Positions 34,564-43,819 of a stretch of 53,887 nt of DNA are shown here, piece after piece. Below the pieces are notes generated by a model. That model was not told where the DNA came from. It was given only the letters and a program-made list of their open reading frames with translations, and searched no databases. The DNA is taken from assembly GCA_022799755.1 (NCBI GenBank), contig JAAWOU010000015.1:1-53887 (forward strand), read 5' to 3'. The stretch comes from Lachnospiraceae bacterium. GTDB lineage: Bacteria > Bacillota > Clostridia > Lachnospirales > Lachnospiraceae. Position numbers and translations under genes: made by a program. Positions within the stretch are counted from its first letter, which is position 1. Every line of letters begins with the position of its first letter.

Positions 34564-35913
34564 TTACGCGCGATATTCTTCAGCCGCTGCCAGCAGCCAT
34601 TCTTTTGTGTTGCGGGCCGGATCCTCCAGCACCAGCTCCAGGAGACGGTTCAGAACTTCTCCCATCTCTCTGCCCGGGTGCCAGCCTGCCGCGATCAGAT
34701 CCCTGCCCGACACAGCCAGGGTTCTCAGGGAGACGCACTGACTGTCTGCCAGAATCTCCCCGTAGAGCTTCTGCCAGTTATCCAGTCTGGCCAGCTTCTC
34801 CCGGCGCTGATAATCGCTCTGAGCCAGGATGTCGGCCCTCTTCACGGCAAAGACAGCGGGAAAAGCGTCCTCCCCAATCCGGTGGACGGCTCTTCTGGCC
34901 AGGCCGATATCCATGTTTACGCCGTTTCCGTAGTCATGGTACTGTACCAGTTTGCACACCTTAAGGATGGTATCGTTGTCAAATTTCAGCCGGCGCAGGA
35001 TCATCCGGGCCATCTCGGCGCCCACTGCGGCATGGCCGTGGAAATGGCTCCTGCCCTCCCCGTCCGTGGTGAGGACCGCGGGCTTTCCGATGTCATGAAA
35101 CAGCATGGCCAGGCGCAGCGCCTTATCCGCTTCCACATGCTTTAACGAATGCAGGATATGCTCGCCCACGCTGTAGCAATGGTGAGGATGATTCTGAGGC
35201 GTCTCCATGGCCGTGTCGAATTCCGGCAGGAACACTTTTGTGACACCCATGTCATATGCTGTCCTCAAAAAATCCGGGTTGGGGGAGACCATCAGTTTGA
35301 CCAGCTCTGTCTGAATCCGCTCCGCGCTGATTCTGCTTAAAGTGGGCGCAAGGTTTACAATGGCTGCTGCGGTGTCTTGCTCTATGGTGTATCCCAGCTG
35401 AGCGGAAAAGCGGATTGCCCGCAGGATGCGCAGAGCGTCCTCCCCGAAGCGCTCCCCGGGGTCTCCCACACAGCGCACCACGCCGGCCTTAAGATCCGCC
35501 AGGCCGCCGAAGAAGTCCGCCAGGCCCGATGTATCATTGTAGGCCATGGCATTGATGGTCAGATCCCTGCGCCGCAGGTCTTCCCGCAGATCGGCGGTAA
35601 AGGTCACCCTGCTGGGATGTCTGCTGTCCTCATAAGTTCCGTCGATCCGGTAGGTGGTCACTTCGAACCCCTCGCCCTGCAGCATGACTGTGACCGTGCC
35701 GTGCTGCAGCCCGGTGTCAATGGTTCTTGCAAAAAGGGCTTTCACCTGCTGCGGCCGTGCGGAGGTCGTGATGTCCCAGTCCTGGGGCTCCCTGCCCAGA
35801 ATGGAATCCCGCACGCAGCCGCCCACCACATAGGCCTCGAAACCCGCCTCCTGAAGCGTCTTAACGATATACTGCCCCTTTTCGGGCACCGCTATCCTGA
35901 TATCCTCTCTCAA
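34564..35913 (-). CDS. cca: CCA tRNA nucleotidyltransferase with HD domain
   Basis: A 449-residue class II nucleotidyltransferase adding CCA to tRNA 3' ends, which is needed here since the two tRNA genes in the window lack an encoded CCA. The catalytic motif GGCVRDSILG (31-40) is followed by DWD (45-47) holding the two catalytic Asp. Template residues lie in the RRRDLTINAMAY region. An HD-type domain (MLFHDIGKPA, HFHGHAAVGAE) occupies about residues 230-350. It overlaps nothing and starts 60 bases after the HAD gene. Confidence 0.95.
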   Translation of the reverse strand: MREDIRIAVPEKGQYIVKTLQEAGFEAYVVGGCVRDSILGREPQDWDITTSARPQQVKALFARTIDTGLQHGTVTVMLQGEGFEVTTYRIDGTYEDSRHPSRVTFTADLREDLRRRDLTINAMAYNDTSGLADFFGGLADLKAGVVRCVGDPGERFGEDALRILRAIRFSAQLGYTIEQDTAAAIVNLAPTLSRISAERIQTELVKLMVSPNPDFLRTAYDMGVTKVFLPEFDTAMETPQNHPHHCYSVGEHILHSLKHVEADKALRLAMLFHDIGKPAVLTTDGEGRSHFHGHAAVGAEMARMILRRLKFDNDTILKVCKLVQYHDYGNGVNMDIGLARRAVHRIGEDAFPAVFAVKRADILAQSDYQRREKLARLDNWQKLYGEILADSQCVSLRTLAVSGRDLIAAGWHPGREMGEVLNRLLELVLEDPARNTKEWLLAAAEEYRA

Positions 35914-35973
35914 ACCTCTCCGAAACCTCCTGCTAAAATCTCTGCGCCGCGGCCCTTTTGTGACTCTACGAAT

Positions 35974-36789
35974 CTAAGTCGCCGCGCAGACAAATTTCCG
36001 GATAACCTGTACCAGGCCGTCCTCGTCGTTGGAGGCGGTGACATAATCCGCCGCATCTCTCACTTCCTGCTGTGCGTTTCCCATGGCCACGCCCACGCCC
36101 GCATACCGCAGCATGGAGATGTCGTTGAAGCCGTCTCCGCAGCAGACCACGTCCTCCCTGGCAATGCCGATATGCTCCATCAGCCTGCCCAGGGACTCCC
36201 CTTTGTCCACGCCCTTGGGCACGATTTCGATAAAATAGGGCTCCGAGCGGTAGACTGCCAGGGCATCCCCGTACTGCGCCCGCAGCTTCTTCTCCAGCTG
36301 CGCCGCCCTCTCGTCCTCCGCTGTCATGAAGCATTTAAAAATGTCAAAGTCTACAAAAGCCGGAAAATCCTCCACCTGCCTCACGGGCATTTCATTGATA
36401 TGGGCCTCCCAGGACACATATCGGTCCGGCGCAAAAGCCGAGATCACCGTGTCCTCCAGGTGTGTGGCCAGCCCGCAGCCGTTCTCTGCCGCGAACTCGT
36501 ACAGACCCGGCACCAGGGCCAGCGGCAGCGCTTTTCGGAAGACCACCTCCCCTGTGCCGCAGGCCGCCACCCGTGCGCCGTTGTGGGAAAGCAGATAGCC
36601 CCCGTACCGTTTCAGCTCCAGCTCCTGCTCGTAGCGGCGCATACCGAAAGCCGGCCGTCCCGAGGCCAGCACGCATTTATGCCCTCGCTCCAGCGCATCA
36701 TGTATCTCGGCTTTTGTGGCAGGCGTGATTTCTTTTCGGGAATTCGTAACCGTACCGTCAATGTCCAGTACCAATGCTTTCACTTTCAT
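35974..36789 (-). CDS. HAD-superfamily Cof-type phosphatase
   Basis: A 271-residue soluble phosphatase of the Cof/YbiV group. Motif I is LVLDIDGTVTN (nucleophile Asp at residue 9), motif II Ser/Thr in ASGRP, motif III Lys in VDKGESL, motif IV GDGFNDISML. A C2-type cap domain lies between motifs II and III. Such enzymes dephosphorylate sugar phosphates or flavin and pyridoxal cofactors; the substrate is not predictable. The ATG has a strong GGGGGGTGAG region upstream. Confidence 0.92.
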   Translation of the reverse strand: MKVKALVLDIDGTVTNSRKEITPATKAEIHDALERGHKCVLASGRPAFGMRRYEQELELKRYGGYLLSHNGARVAACGTGEVVFRKALPLALVPGLYEFAAENGCGLATHLEDTVISAFAPDRYVSWEAHINEMPVRQVEDFPAFVDFDIFKCFMTAEDERAAQLEKKLRAQYGDALAVYRSEPYFIEIVPKGVDKGESLGRLMEHIGIAREDVVCCGDGFNDISMLRYAGVGVAMGNAQQEVRDAADYVTASNDEDGLVQVIRKFVCAAT

Positions 36790-36811
36790 CTCACCCCCCT
36801 CTTCCTAGCAC

Positions 36812-36843
36812 GGAAAAGGCGGTGATCGTCCCCACCGCCTTCC
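36812..36843 (-). terminator. Terminator after the foldase gene
   Basis: Stem GGAAGGCGGTGG / CACCGCCTTTTCC-type repeat (8-bp core AGGCGGTG / CACCGCCT) with T residues following on the minus strand, 44 bases past the foldase stop and just upstream of the HAD gene. Confidence 0.75.
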
Positions 36844-36886
36844 AATTTCCCGCGCGTCCCGCCATACAGGCCTTTAAGCTCTCCCG

Positions 36887-38542
36887 TCACTCGGAAGCCT
36901 GGGAATCGCCGGTTGCCTCTCCCTCTTCCGAGGCGTCCGCGCCCTCCGAGGACGCCTCCGGCTCCGATGCCGTTTCGGAAGATTCCTGGGAAGCCCCCTC
37001 CGAGGACTCCTGGGAAGCCTCCTCTGCCTCCGCCTGGACTTTCAGGTATTTCAGATTTCCTTTCGGGTCGTCCACCTTGCCCCCGGCCGTCAGCCCCTCC
37101 ATATACTCGGACATCCTCTGGCCGATCAATGTCTGACGGATACTCAGAATCCACTCCGCCTCATTGGTCCCCTTATAGTAAAGCACATAGGCGCTCTCAC
37201 TTCCCTCAGGCGTAATGACAGCCGTGTCACCTGCCGCGCGGCTCTCGTCCTGGGTCCAGGTGCTCAGGTCCGAGGGCATGGCCGCGGATGTGGCTGCCTC
37301 CACCAGGCCTCCCTCCGTGGTCGAAGCCGCAGGATCACTGTACTTGTCGCAGAGCTCGGCAAAGCTTTCCTCCGTGGCAGCCCCGGCTTTCCACTCGTCC
37401 AGAATGGCCTGCCCTTTCTCCGCCTCGGTCCGAACCATGCGCATATCCACAGAGAGCGTCTGGTCCAGATACCGGTTTTCAAATTCCACCGCATAGTAGC
37501 GATGATTGCCGGAATCCTCAATCACCGTGGAATCGCCGGCTTTCCTGGCCTCGTCGAAGAGCCAGTCCTGCAGCAGATAAGTGGCCGCGCTCTTGCGCAC
37601 GTTTTCCCGCAGCTCGCCGTCCTCTTTCACGGTCTCCACTGCCTTGTCAGCCTTTTCCTTTGCCTCCGCCATGGCGGCCTCTATTTCCGCCTCAGAGGGT
37701 TCATAGGCTTTCTCCTCCTGGGAATCGTCCTCATCGGCGGCCTCGTCCCCGCCCTCTGTCTCCTCCACGGGATCCGCCAGCTCTGTGGGCTCCGTAGGCA
37801 GTTCGGCGTCTATGGTAGTCACATAATAGTCCACGGAATCATAGCTCGCCTTGTTCTCCTCATAATAGGTCTGAATCTCCTCCGCGGAGGGTGTCTGGCG
37901 TTCAGACAGCTGGTCATAATATCCTGCCACATACAGATCCTGCTCTATATAGGGCTTTACCCTGGACTCCGTGGCATAGGGGCCGTACAGTTCTTTCAGA
38001 TAGCCTTTCACCGTGGTTCCGTTCTCGGAGGCCGCGTCCTCCAGCGCTTTCCTGTACTGGGCGTAGTCCTCATCCGTGTCATAGACAAAGCCCTCTTCCT
38101 TTGCCTGGGCCGACAGGCTCTTGTTTCGGATTATGTTCTCCACTGCCAGCTGCTGGAAGTAATCCCCCCAAGTCAGGGTCTCCGAATACATCTGCTTGCT
38201 GAAATCCTGGGTGGGATCTATCCCCATCATATAAAGGTAATAGCCATACTGGCTCAGGTAGCTGTTCACGGCCACATTATACTGGTAGTCAAATTCCACC
38301 TTGGACACGGTATCCCCGTTTACTTTCACATAGGTTCCGTGCACCGTAAGGTAGTTTCGGATCGGGAAAGAAGCCACCAGACACACCATGACAGCCACCA
38401 CTATGACACCGATCACGTTGTCCCTGCGCCTGTTCTTTTTCGCCCTCTCTTTCTCTTCCTTTCTCCGCTGCATTTTCAGATCATATTTGGTCATCACCTT
38501 CTCAGGTGCCTGATCCTCATTCTTCGTCTCTTTTTTAGACAT
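36887..38542 (-). CDS. Membrane-anchored peptidyl-prolyl isomerase-like foldase (PrsA/SurA type)
   Basis: A 551-residue protein with a highly charged cytoplasmic N-terminus (about 45 residues), one membrane span at about residues 46-65, then a long extracytoplasmic helical SurA/PrsA-like chaperone region (about 75-235). A parvulin-like part (about 345-495) contains FAELCDKYSDPAASTTEGGLVE and an alternating-beta end. An acidic linker interrupts at about 240-290, and the last 45 residues are Ser/Glu/Ala low complexity. The role is folding of exported proteins. The isomerase active site is not well conserved, so it may act mainly as chaperone. Confidence 0.85.
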   Translation of the reverse strand: MSKKETKNEDQAPEKVMTKYDLKMQRRKEEKERAKKNRRRDNVIGVIVVAVMVCLVASFPIRNYLTVHGTYVKVNGDTVSKVEFDYQYNVAVNSYLSQYGYYLYMMGIDPTQDFSKQMYSETLTWGDYFQQLAVENIIRNKSLSAQAKEEGFVYDTDEDYAQYRKALEDAASENGTTVKGYLKELYGPYATESRVKPYIEQDLYVAGYYDQLSERQTPSAEEIQTYYEENKASYDSVDYYVTTIDAELPTEPTELADPVEETEGGDEAADEDDSQEEKAYEPSEAEIEAAMAEAKEKADKAVETVKEDGELRENVRKSAATYLLQDWLFDEARKAGDSTVIEDSGNHRYYAVEFENRYLDQTLSVDMRMVRTEAEKGQAILDEWKAGAATEESFAELCDKYSDPAASTTEGGLVEAATSAAMPSDLSTWTQDESRAAGDTAVITPEGSESAYVLYYKGTNEAEWILSIRQTLIGQRMSEYMEGLTAGGKVDDPKGNLKYLKVQAEAEEASQESSEGASQESSETASEPEASSEGADASEEGEATGDSQASE

Positions 38543-38688
38543 GACGGATGTCTCCTTTCTGAATTTATCGTTCTCTCGTCATCCGCGCCGGTCTATCTGC
38601 CGAATTTCCTGCCCTCACTCACATGGGTGCAAAGCCGGCACGACTCATGCGCGTCAACATTTTATCGTATTCCCCGCAAAAAGGAAAG

Positions 38689-40362
38689 CTATTTCACATA
38701 ATTTTCAAGCTTTTTCACGATATTTTTCAGGCAGCCCTCCTCAAAGGGGCTCTCCAGACCCACTTCCCGTATCATGTTGGTGAAGAAATCGCTGGCGGAA
38801 AGTTTGCAGAACTTTAAATAGTCTGCCCAGGCGTCCTCAAAACCCTCGTCCATCTTCACCTTAAACTGCAGGGCGCAGCTCTGCGCCAGACAGTAGTCAA
38901 TGTAGTAGAAAGGAGAGGTATATATATGCTGCTGCTTCTGCCAGAAGCCGCCCTTTCCGAAGAACGCATCATCGCCGTAATCCTGATGGGGCCTGTACTG
39001 GCGCTCCAGAGAAAGCCATGCGGCATGTCTCTCGTCCGGAGTCATGTCGGGATTCTCATAGACAATATGCTGGAACTCGTCCACCATACAGCCGTAGGGG
39101 ATAAAAGCGGCCGAGTCCTCTAAATGCATCTCAATGTAGTCCTGAGCCCTCTCTCCGAAGAACAGGGGCATCCATTTCTGGGTGAAGAATTCCATGGACA
39201 TGGAGTGGATCTCCGCTGTCTCCATGGTAATGTCCCCGTGCTCTCTGATGGGATCCTTGCCGGAGAGCCATCCCTGGAAAGCATGGCCGCATTCATGGGT
39301 GATGACGTCCACGTCTCCGCTGGTGCCGTTGAAATTGGCGAACACAAAAGGAGACTGATAGACCGGCATATAGGTCATATAGCCGCCGGCCCGTTTGGTC
39401 TTGCGTCCCAGCACGTCAAACAGCTCGTTTTCCATCATGAAATCATAGAACTGCTTCGTCTCCGGTGAGAGCTCACCGTACATTTTCTGGCCTGCCGCCA
39501 GGATTTCGTCCGGGGCCCCTGAGGGAGCGGGATTGCCCTCCTTAAAGTAGACTGCAGTGTCGATATAGCTGAGCTTGTCCAGGCCCAGCCTCTCTCTCCT
39601 GCGCTCGTGCAGTTTCTCCGCAAAGGGGACAAAGTCCTCCCTCACCTGCTTTCTGAAAGCCTCCACCTCTTTCCGGCCGTAGCAGTTGCGGTACATCCGG
39701 TAATAGCCCAGCTCCAGGTAATTGTCATACCCCAGGGCTTTCGCCTGGGCGGTGCGGTTCTTCACCAGCTTGTCATAGATCTCGTCCAATGTATCCGCGT
39801 TTGCGGCGAAGAACGCGCTCTGCGCCCTCCAGGCCGCCTCTCTCACGCTCCTGTCCGGATTGACCAGATACGGGCGCAGCAAGGACAGATTCAATTCCTT
39901 TCCGTCAAAGGGAATCTTGGCCCCCGCTATCAGCTTACTGTACTCAGTGGTGAGATTATTCTCCTCCTGCATAAGGGGAATCAGCCTCTCGTCCATGGCT
40001 TTCTGGGCAATCTCCAGATTCTTGAAAGCCACGGGGCCGATCTTCTCCACCAGTTTGTCCCTGTAGGGGGAGGCGTACAGCTTCTTCTCGTATTCCAGAA
40101 TCAGATTGTGGTAAATAGGGGATTTCTCATTGTAATACTCATGCTCCGCACTGTAGAATTCGTCCGTGGTGTCCACGTCGTAGCGGATATGGGCGATGGT
40201 CATCAGAGTCCCCACCTTGTCCGTCAAAGCATAGTATTTCTGGTGAACAGCGAACTGCTCCTCGCCGTCTTTCGCCCTGTCGAACTCCTCCATCAGAGCC
40301 CTCATCTGCTTTTCCACTTCCTCAAAATCCACTCTCTGGTACGGCATATCCTTAAACTTCAT
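38689..40362 (-). CDS. M3-family oligoendopeptidase
   Basis: A 557-residue cytoplasmic zinc peptidase. The HExxH-type motif is HECGH (356-360), and the third zinc ligand Glu lies in the following helix (ETAEIHSMSMEFF). Length and sequence fit the M3B oligoendopeptidases that trim short peptides. I start at the ATG at 40362, which has GAGAGG 7-9 bases upstream, and not at the frame's earlier start 24 codons upstream. It is a stand-alone gene, 146 bases upstream of the foldase gene. Confidence 0.93.
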   Translation of the reverse strand: MKFKDMPYQRVDFEEVEKQMRALMEEFDRAKDGEEQFAVHQKYYALTDKVGTLMTIAHIRYDVDTTDEFYSAEHEYYNEKSPIYHNLILEYEKKLYASPYRDKLVEKIGPVAFKNLEIAQKAMDERLIPLMQEENNLTTEYSKLIAGAKIPFDGKELNLSLLRPYLVNPDRSVREAAWRAQSAFFAANADTLDEIYDKLVKNRTAQAKALGYDNYLELGYYRMYRNCYGRKEVEAFRKQVREDFVPFAEKLHERRRERLGLDKLSYIDTAVYFKEGNPAPSGAPDEILAAGQKMYGELSPETKQFYDFMMENELFDVLGRKTKRAGGYMTYMPVYQSPFVFANFNGTSGDVDVITHECGHAFQGWLSGKDPIREHGDITMETAEIHSMSMEFFTQKWMPLFFGERAQDYIEMHLEDSAAFIPYGCMVDEFQHIVYENPDMTPDERHAAWLSLERQYRPHQDYGDDAFFGKGGFWQKQQHIYTSPFYYIDYCLAQSCALQFKVKMDEGFEDAWADYLKFCKLSASDFFTNMIREVGLESPFEEGCLKNIVKKLENYVK

Positions 40363-40542
40363 TGTGCTTCCTCTCTCTTTCTTAAGGTTATGATTTGTCC
40401 GGATACTCCCGGATTCGATGTCCATTGTTCCCATTATAGCAGATTCCCAGGCTTTTTCAAGCTATTTGCTGTTTTGTCCCCGCCCGCCGGCCACAATCTT
40501 AAATTTAGGTAAAATGTTTATAAAAAAATACATTCCCGCATC

Positions 40543-40571
40543 TTGCACTCCATATATACAAATGCTATAAT
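40543..40571 (+). promoter_or_regulatory. Promoter of the unknown two-span membrane protein
   Basis: TTGCAC (40543-40548), 17-base spacer, TATAAT (40566-40571), about 50 bases before the start codon. Confidence 0.72.
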
Positions 40572-40622
40572 GAACATAATTTTCTTACATATTATTAATA
40601 GGTAAAGTCGGAGGGAAAAAAC

Positions 40623-41726
40623 ATGTTTGAAGAGTTAAAGAAACGAACGCTCAAAGGCACTCTACTCTGGTCCATTATCCTGATTCTGGCAGGCTTAGGT
40701 CTGGCCGGCTGGAATGCAATGGACGCATTCACTGTCATCACGGGCTGTCAGGATTTCACCGCCCTCGCCCCGGACGAAATCAAAAATCAGGTGGTAAAGT
40801 TTGAAATGACCGAAAATTTCGGCTGCTATCTGGAGGCATATTCCGAGAACACCAAAACCCATTCCAAACGCGTGACGGATTTATATTACCTCATCTGGAC
40901 CGGCACCGCCGAGTCCACGGACTTCCGCGTCATGTCCGTCAAAGTTCCCCCTCATATGTCCAGTGAGATGGATGCCATGGCGGAGGACACCGAGGCCGGT
41001 ATTGCATCCACGCCTATCACCATGTACGGCAAGATCAAGAAGCTGGACAGCTCGGAGCTTTACTATTTCCATGATATCCTGGGCGATCTGGGCTGGACGG
41101 AAGCCGACATTGAGGAAGGGGCTCTTCCCTATTATATCGACTACATGGTAAAGCCTGCCACCATGATTTACGTAGGACTCTTTATCGTGGGCGTGGTCCT
41201 TTTGATCTACGGCATTGCCCGGATTGCCAGCGCAGCCAGCGGCAGCGCCCTGAAAAAGCTCCACAAGGATATTGCGGACGCAGGCTATACAGAGGCTTCC
41301 ATTGAGTCCGATTACAGAAACGCCAAGTCCTTTGACAAGAAAGGCACCCTGAAAATCGGAAAGCTGATGACCTACTATACAAACGGCTCCATACCCAGAG
41401 CCATTCCCAACAGCAAGATGATGTGGGCTTACCAGAATACCGTAACCCATCGTACCAACGGAGTCAAGACAGGTACCACCTACAATGTCATGATCTACGA
41501 TGAGATCACTCCCAAGGGACATACTTTTGCCGTGGCCAACGAGGCAGTAGCGCACGATATGCTTGACCACCTCTACGCCACGCTGCCCTGGATCGTCATA
41601 GGATACTCGGACGAGCTGAAAAAGCTCTACAATAAGGACCGCGCACAGTTCCTGCAGCTGCGCTACAATACCTGCGAGCACACAGCCGTAGATCCCGCCG
41701 CGAGCACACCTGACAGCCAGGTATAA
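40623..41726 (+). CDS. Unknown two-span membrane protein
   Basis: A 367-residue protein with membrane segments at about residues 13-33 and 179-203. Between them is an extracytoplasmic domain of about 145 residues, and after the second span a cytoplasmic domain of about 160 residues. The cytoplasmic part has a beta-rich core (AYQNTVTHRTNGVKTGTTYNVMIYD, then HTFAVANEAVAHDMLDHL), resembling a PH-like fold but not firmly. I do not assign a family with certainty; similar proteins are common in Lachnospiraceae. Start ATG with GGAGGG upstream; own promoter and a strong terminator, so a monocistronic unit. Function unknown. Confidence 0.82.
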   Translation: MFEELKKRTLKGTLLWSIILILAGLGLAGWNAMDAFTVITGCQDFTALAPDEIKNQVVKFEMTENFGCYLEAYSENTKTHSKRVTDLYYLIWTGTAESTDFRVMSVKVPPHMSSEMDAMAEDTEAGIASTPITMYGKIKKLDSSELYYFHDILGDLGWTEADIEEGALPYYIDYMVKPATMIYVGLFIVGVVLLIYGIARIASAASGSALKKLHKDIADAGYTEASIESDYRNAKSFDKKGTLKIGKLMTYYTNGSIPRAIPNSKMMWAYQNTVTHRTNGVKTGTTYNVMIYDEITPKGHTFAVANEAVAHDMLDHLYATLPWIVIGYSDELKKLYNKDRAQFLQLRYNTCEHTAVDPAASTPDSQV

Positions 41727-41748
41727 ACGGCCGCCGGCATAAAAACAG

Positions 41749-41793
41749 AACTCCGGGAAGTACCGCCTGAGAGCGGATTTCCCGGAGTTTTTT
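41749..41793 (+). terminator. Terminator of the unknown two-span membrane protein
   Basis: 11-bp inverted repeat AACTCCGGGAA / TTCCCGGAGTT closing an 18-base loop, followed by TTTTTT. It begins 22 bases after the stop codon. Confidence 0.9.
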
Positions 41794-41960
41794 GTTTCCG
41801 ATTTTCGTTTCCTGTGTCTTTTGGGGTTCTGTTTCCGCTCTTCGTATCCGCATTGTTCCGGCCGGCGCTTTCTCTTTGCTGCCTGTCCGGCTCTCAAAGC
41901 ACCGCATCCCTCTCAGCGACATGTCCCCATTCCGCCGCATCCCAGACAGCGCCTGCTCCG

Positions 41961-42557
41961 TTATCCTTTCAATGTCTCCGCGGCAATACCCAGCGCCTGT
42001 ACCATTGTCCGAAGTTCCATCACAGGCCCTTTCCCGTCTCCCTGCCCCGGCAGATAGGGCACATGAATAAAGCCCACCCGGACATGGGTTCCCTCATAGC
42101 AATGCCGCAGGGTGTAGAAGAGATCATTGCATACATAGGCTCCCGCAGAGTAGGAGAGGGCGGCGGGAATCTCTTTTTCTTTCAGCGCAGCCACGATCCC
42201 GCGGACGGGAATCGACGCAAAGTAAGCGGCCGGCGCCCCCGGTATCACAGGCTCATCTTCCGGCCTGTTGCCTGCATTGTCTTCCATGGAGGCGTCCCGC
42301 AGATTGATCGCCACTACCTCCGGAGTCACTGCCGCTCTGTTCCCTGCCTGGCCCACACAGAGGATAAAGTCCGGCTGCAGCTTACGGGCAGCCTCCAGCG
42401 TCAGTTCCGCCGCCCTCCCGAAGACAACGGGCAGCCGAAGCTTTGTAATCTCCATATCGCCGATCCTGTCCTCCAGTCGGCTCACTGCCTCCCAGGAGGG
42501 ATTCACCGTCTCCCTGCCGAAAGGTTCAAATCCCGTGATCAAAAGTTTCTTTCCCAT
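41961..42557 (-). CDS. pcp: Pyroglutamyl-peptidase I
   Basis: A 198-residue cysteine peptidase (family C15) that removes N-terminal pyroglutamate from peptides. The catalytic triad is visible as Glu80 in VTPEVVAIN, Cys143 in AYVCND and His165 in GFIHVPYLP. N-terminal ITGFEPFG and the CVGQAGNR stretch are diagnostic. It is cytoplasmic. It follows the PepSY lipoprotein gene by 54 bases on the same strand. Confidence 0.96.
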   Translation of the reverse strand: MGKKLLITGFEPFGRETVNPSWEAVSRLEDRIGDMEITKLRLPVVFGRAAELTLEAARKLQPDFILCVGQAGNRAAVTPEVVAINLRDASMEDNAGNRPEDEPVIPGAPAAYFASIPVRGIVAALKEKEIPAALSYSAGAYVCNDLFYTLRHCYEGTHVRVGFIHVPYLPGQGDGKGPVMELRTMVQALGIAAETLKG

Positions 42558-42611
42558 GCTTCCTCCCGAATCCCTTCCGCCCCGAACTGACGGATTTTAT
42601 CTGTAAATCCG

Positions 42612-43685
42612 TCAGCCGCCATACTCGCTGTCGTACTCCAATATGGTGCCGGTGGCCGCGTCTATGGTATAATCGTACTCCACTCTGTCCTGATAGAATT
42701 CAATCTCGTATTCCAGAATGCCGTTTTCCATTTCCAGTTCCACTTTGGTGAAAAATACGTCCTCCACCCCAAAGCCTGCATGGGTGACCGCAGTCTCCTT
42801 GGCCCTGTCCTCTCCGATCAGATTCTCTGTACCAGAGTAGCCCCCGGCTCCGGGGTTTACGAACCGTTCCGCTTCTCTCTCTATAATGGCGCCTGTGAAC
42901 GCGTCGATTTCGTACTCATACTCCATTTCCGCCGTGTAAAAGTCGATATCATACACCGGAATGCCGTCATCCCAGTCCAGCTTTTCTTTCGTAAATGTCA
43001 CATCGGCCTGCGTCAGTCCCGCGTCCGCAAGGGCTATGAGCTTCACGGAATCTATGGTTTTCGCCTGATTCCCGGGTTGGCCGCCAGGTTGCCCCGGGGC
43101 TCCCTGCCCAGGTCCGCCGGCCGCCGAAGTCCCCTGGCCGGCCCCATTGGATCGGTTGCCGTCTGGTTGTCCTGACTGACCGGACTCGTCGGATTGGCCG
43201 CCGCCAGGTTGTCCTGACTGGCCAGACTCGCCGGATTGGCCGCCGTCGGGTTGCCCCGACTGACCGGGCTCATCGGATTGGCCGCCGCCAGGTTGCCCTG
43301 GCTGAACCGCCCCATCCGATTGGCCGTCTCCCGCCGCCTGGGACTGTCCTGTCTGCCCCTGGCCGGTAACCGCGTCAATGCTCATCTGGGTCACCGCGCC
43401 CGAGGACGCGTCAATCTCATAGCGGTAAGCATAGCTCTCCGACGTGAACGCAATCTGATAATAGCTCTTCCCGTCATCCTCATCCAGCCGCTGGCTGGTG
43501 AGCGTAACCTCCTCCTGGCTCAGCCCGGCGTCCGCCAGCGCAAGGCGAAACGCCTGATCCCTGTCCATAACGCGGCTTCCGCAGCCCGCCGTCAGCAGGA
43601 TAATCCCCGCGGCAGCTGCCATGGCCGCCGCTGCCGGTCTCTTCCGGCAAAATCTCCCTCTTTCGTCTTTACCCTTTTCTTTCAT
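42612..43685 (-). CDS. Lipoprotein with three PepSY domains and a repeat-rich linker
   Basis: A 357-residue lipoprotein precursor with lipobox LTAGC (Cys35). Three PepSY-type units are seen at about residues 41-106, 209-275 and 290-355. Each starts with a helix (AFRLALADAGLSQEEV, KLIALADAGLTQADV, AKETAVTHAGFGVEDV) and continues with beta strands ending YEIDA(S/F)(S/T)GA. Between units 1 and 2 lies a Gly/Gln/Ser/Pro linker containing four 14-residue repeats. PepSY proteins are thought to inhibit or bind peptidases at the cell surface. The role here is unknown. Confidence 0.88.
   Translation of the reverse strand: MKEKGKDERGRFCRKRPAAAAMAAAAGIILLTAGCGSRVMDRDQAFRLALADAGLSQEEVTLTSQRLDEDDGKSYYQIAFTSESYAYRYEIDASSGAVTQMSIDAVTGQGQTGQSQAAGDGQSDGAVQPGQPGGGQSDEPGQSGQPDGGQSGESGQSGQPGGGQSDESGQSGQPDGNRSNGAGQGTSAAGGPGQGAPGQPGGQPGNQAKTIDSVKLIALADAGLTQADVTFTKEKLDWDDGIPVYDIDFYTAEMEYEYEIDAFTGAIIEREAERFVNPGAGGYSGTENLIGEDRAKETAVTHAGFGVEDVFFTKVELEMENGILEYEIEFYQDRVEYDYTIDAATGTILEYDSEYGG
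43140..43307 (-). repeat. Four tandem 42-bp repeats inside the PepSY lipoprotein gene
   Basis: The 168-base segment encodes four 14-residue units of the form GQSGQPGGGQSDES (residues 127-182), with a few substitutions per unit. The period is 42 bases and keeps the frame. Such repeats can expand or shrink by slippage, changing the length of the surface linker. Confidence 0.85.
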
Positions 43686-43819
43686 AACCGCCTCCCGATA
43701 TTCCTGACAGACTTTCCGGATTCCCGGACATACTACCTGATAAATTTCCGGTCACTACCATTCTGTTTCATGTTCCCGGGTCACTCAATGGCACAACTAT
43801 CCGCGCACAGGCCCCCTCT

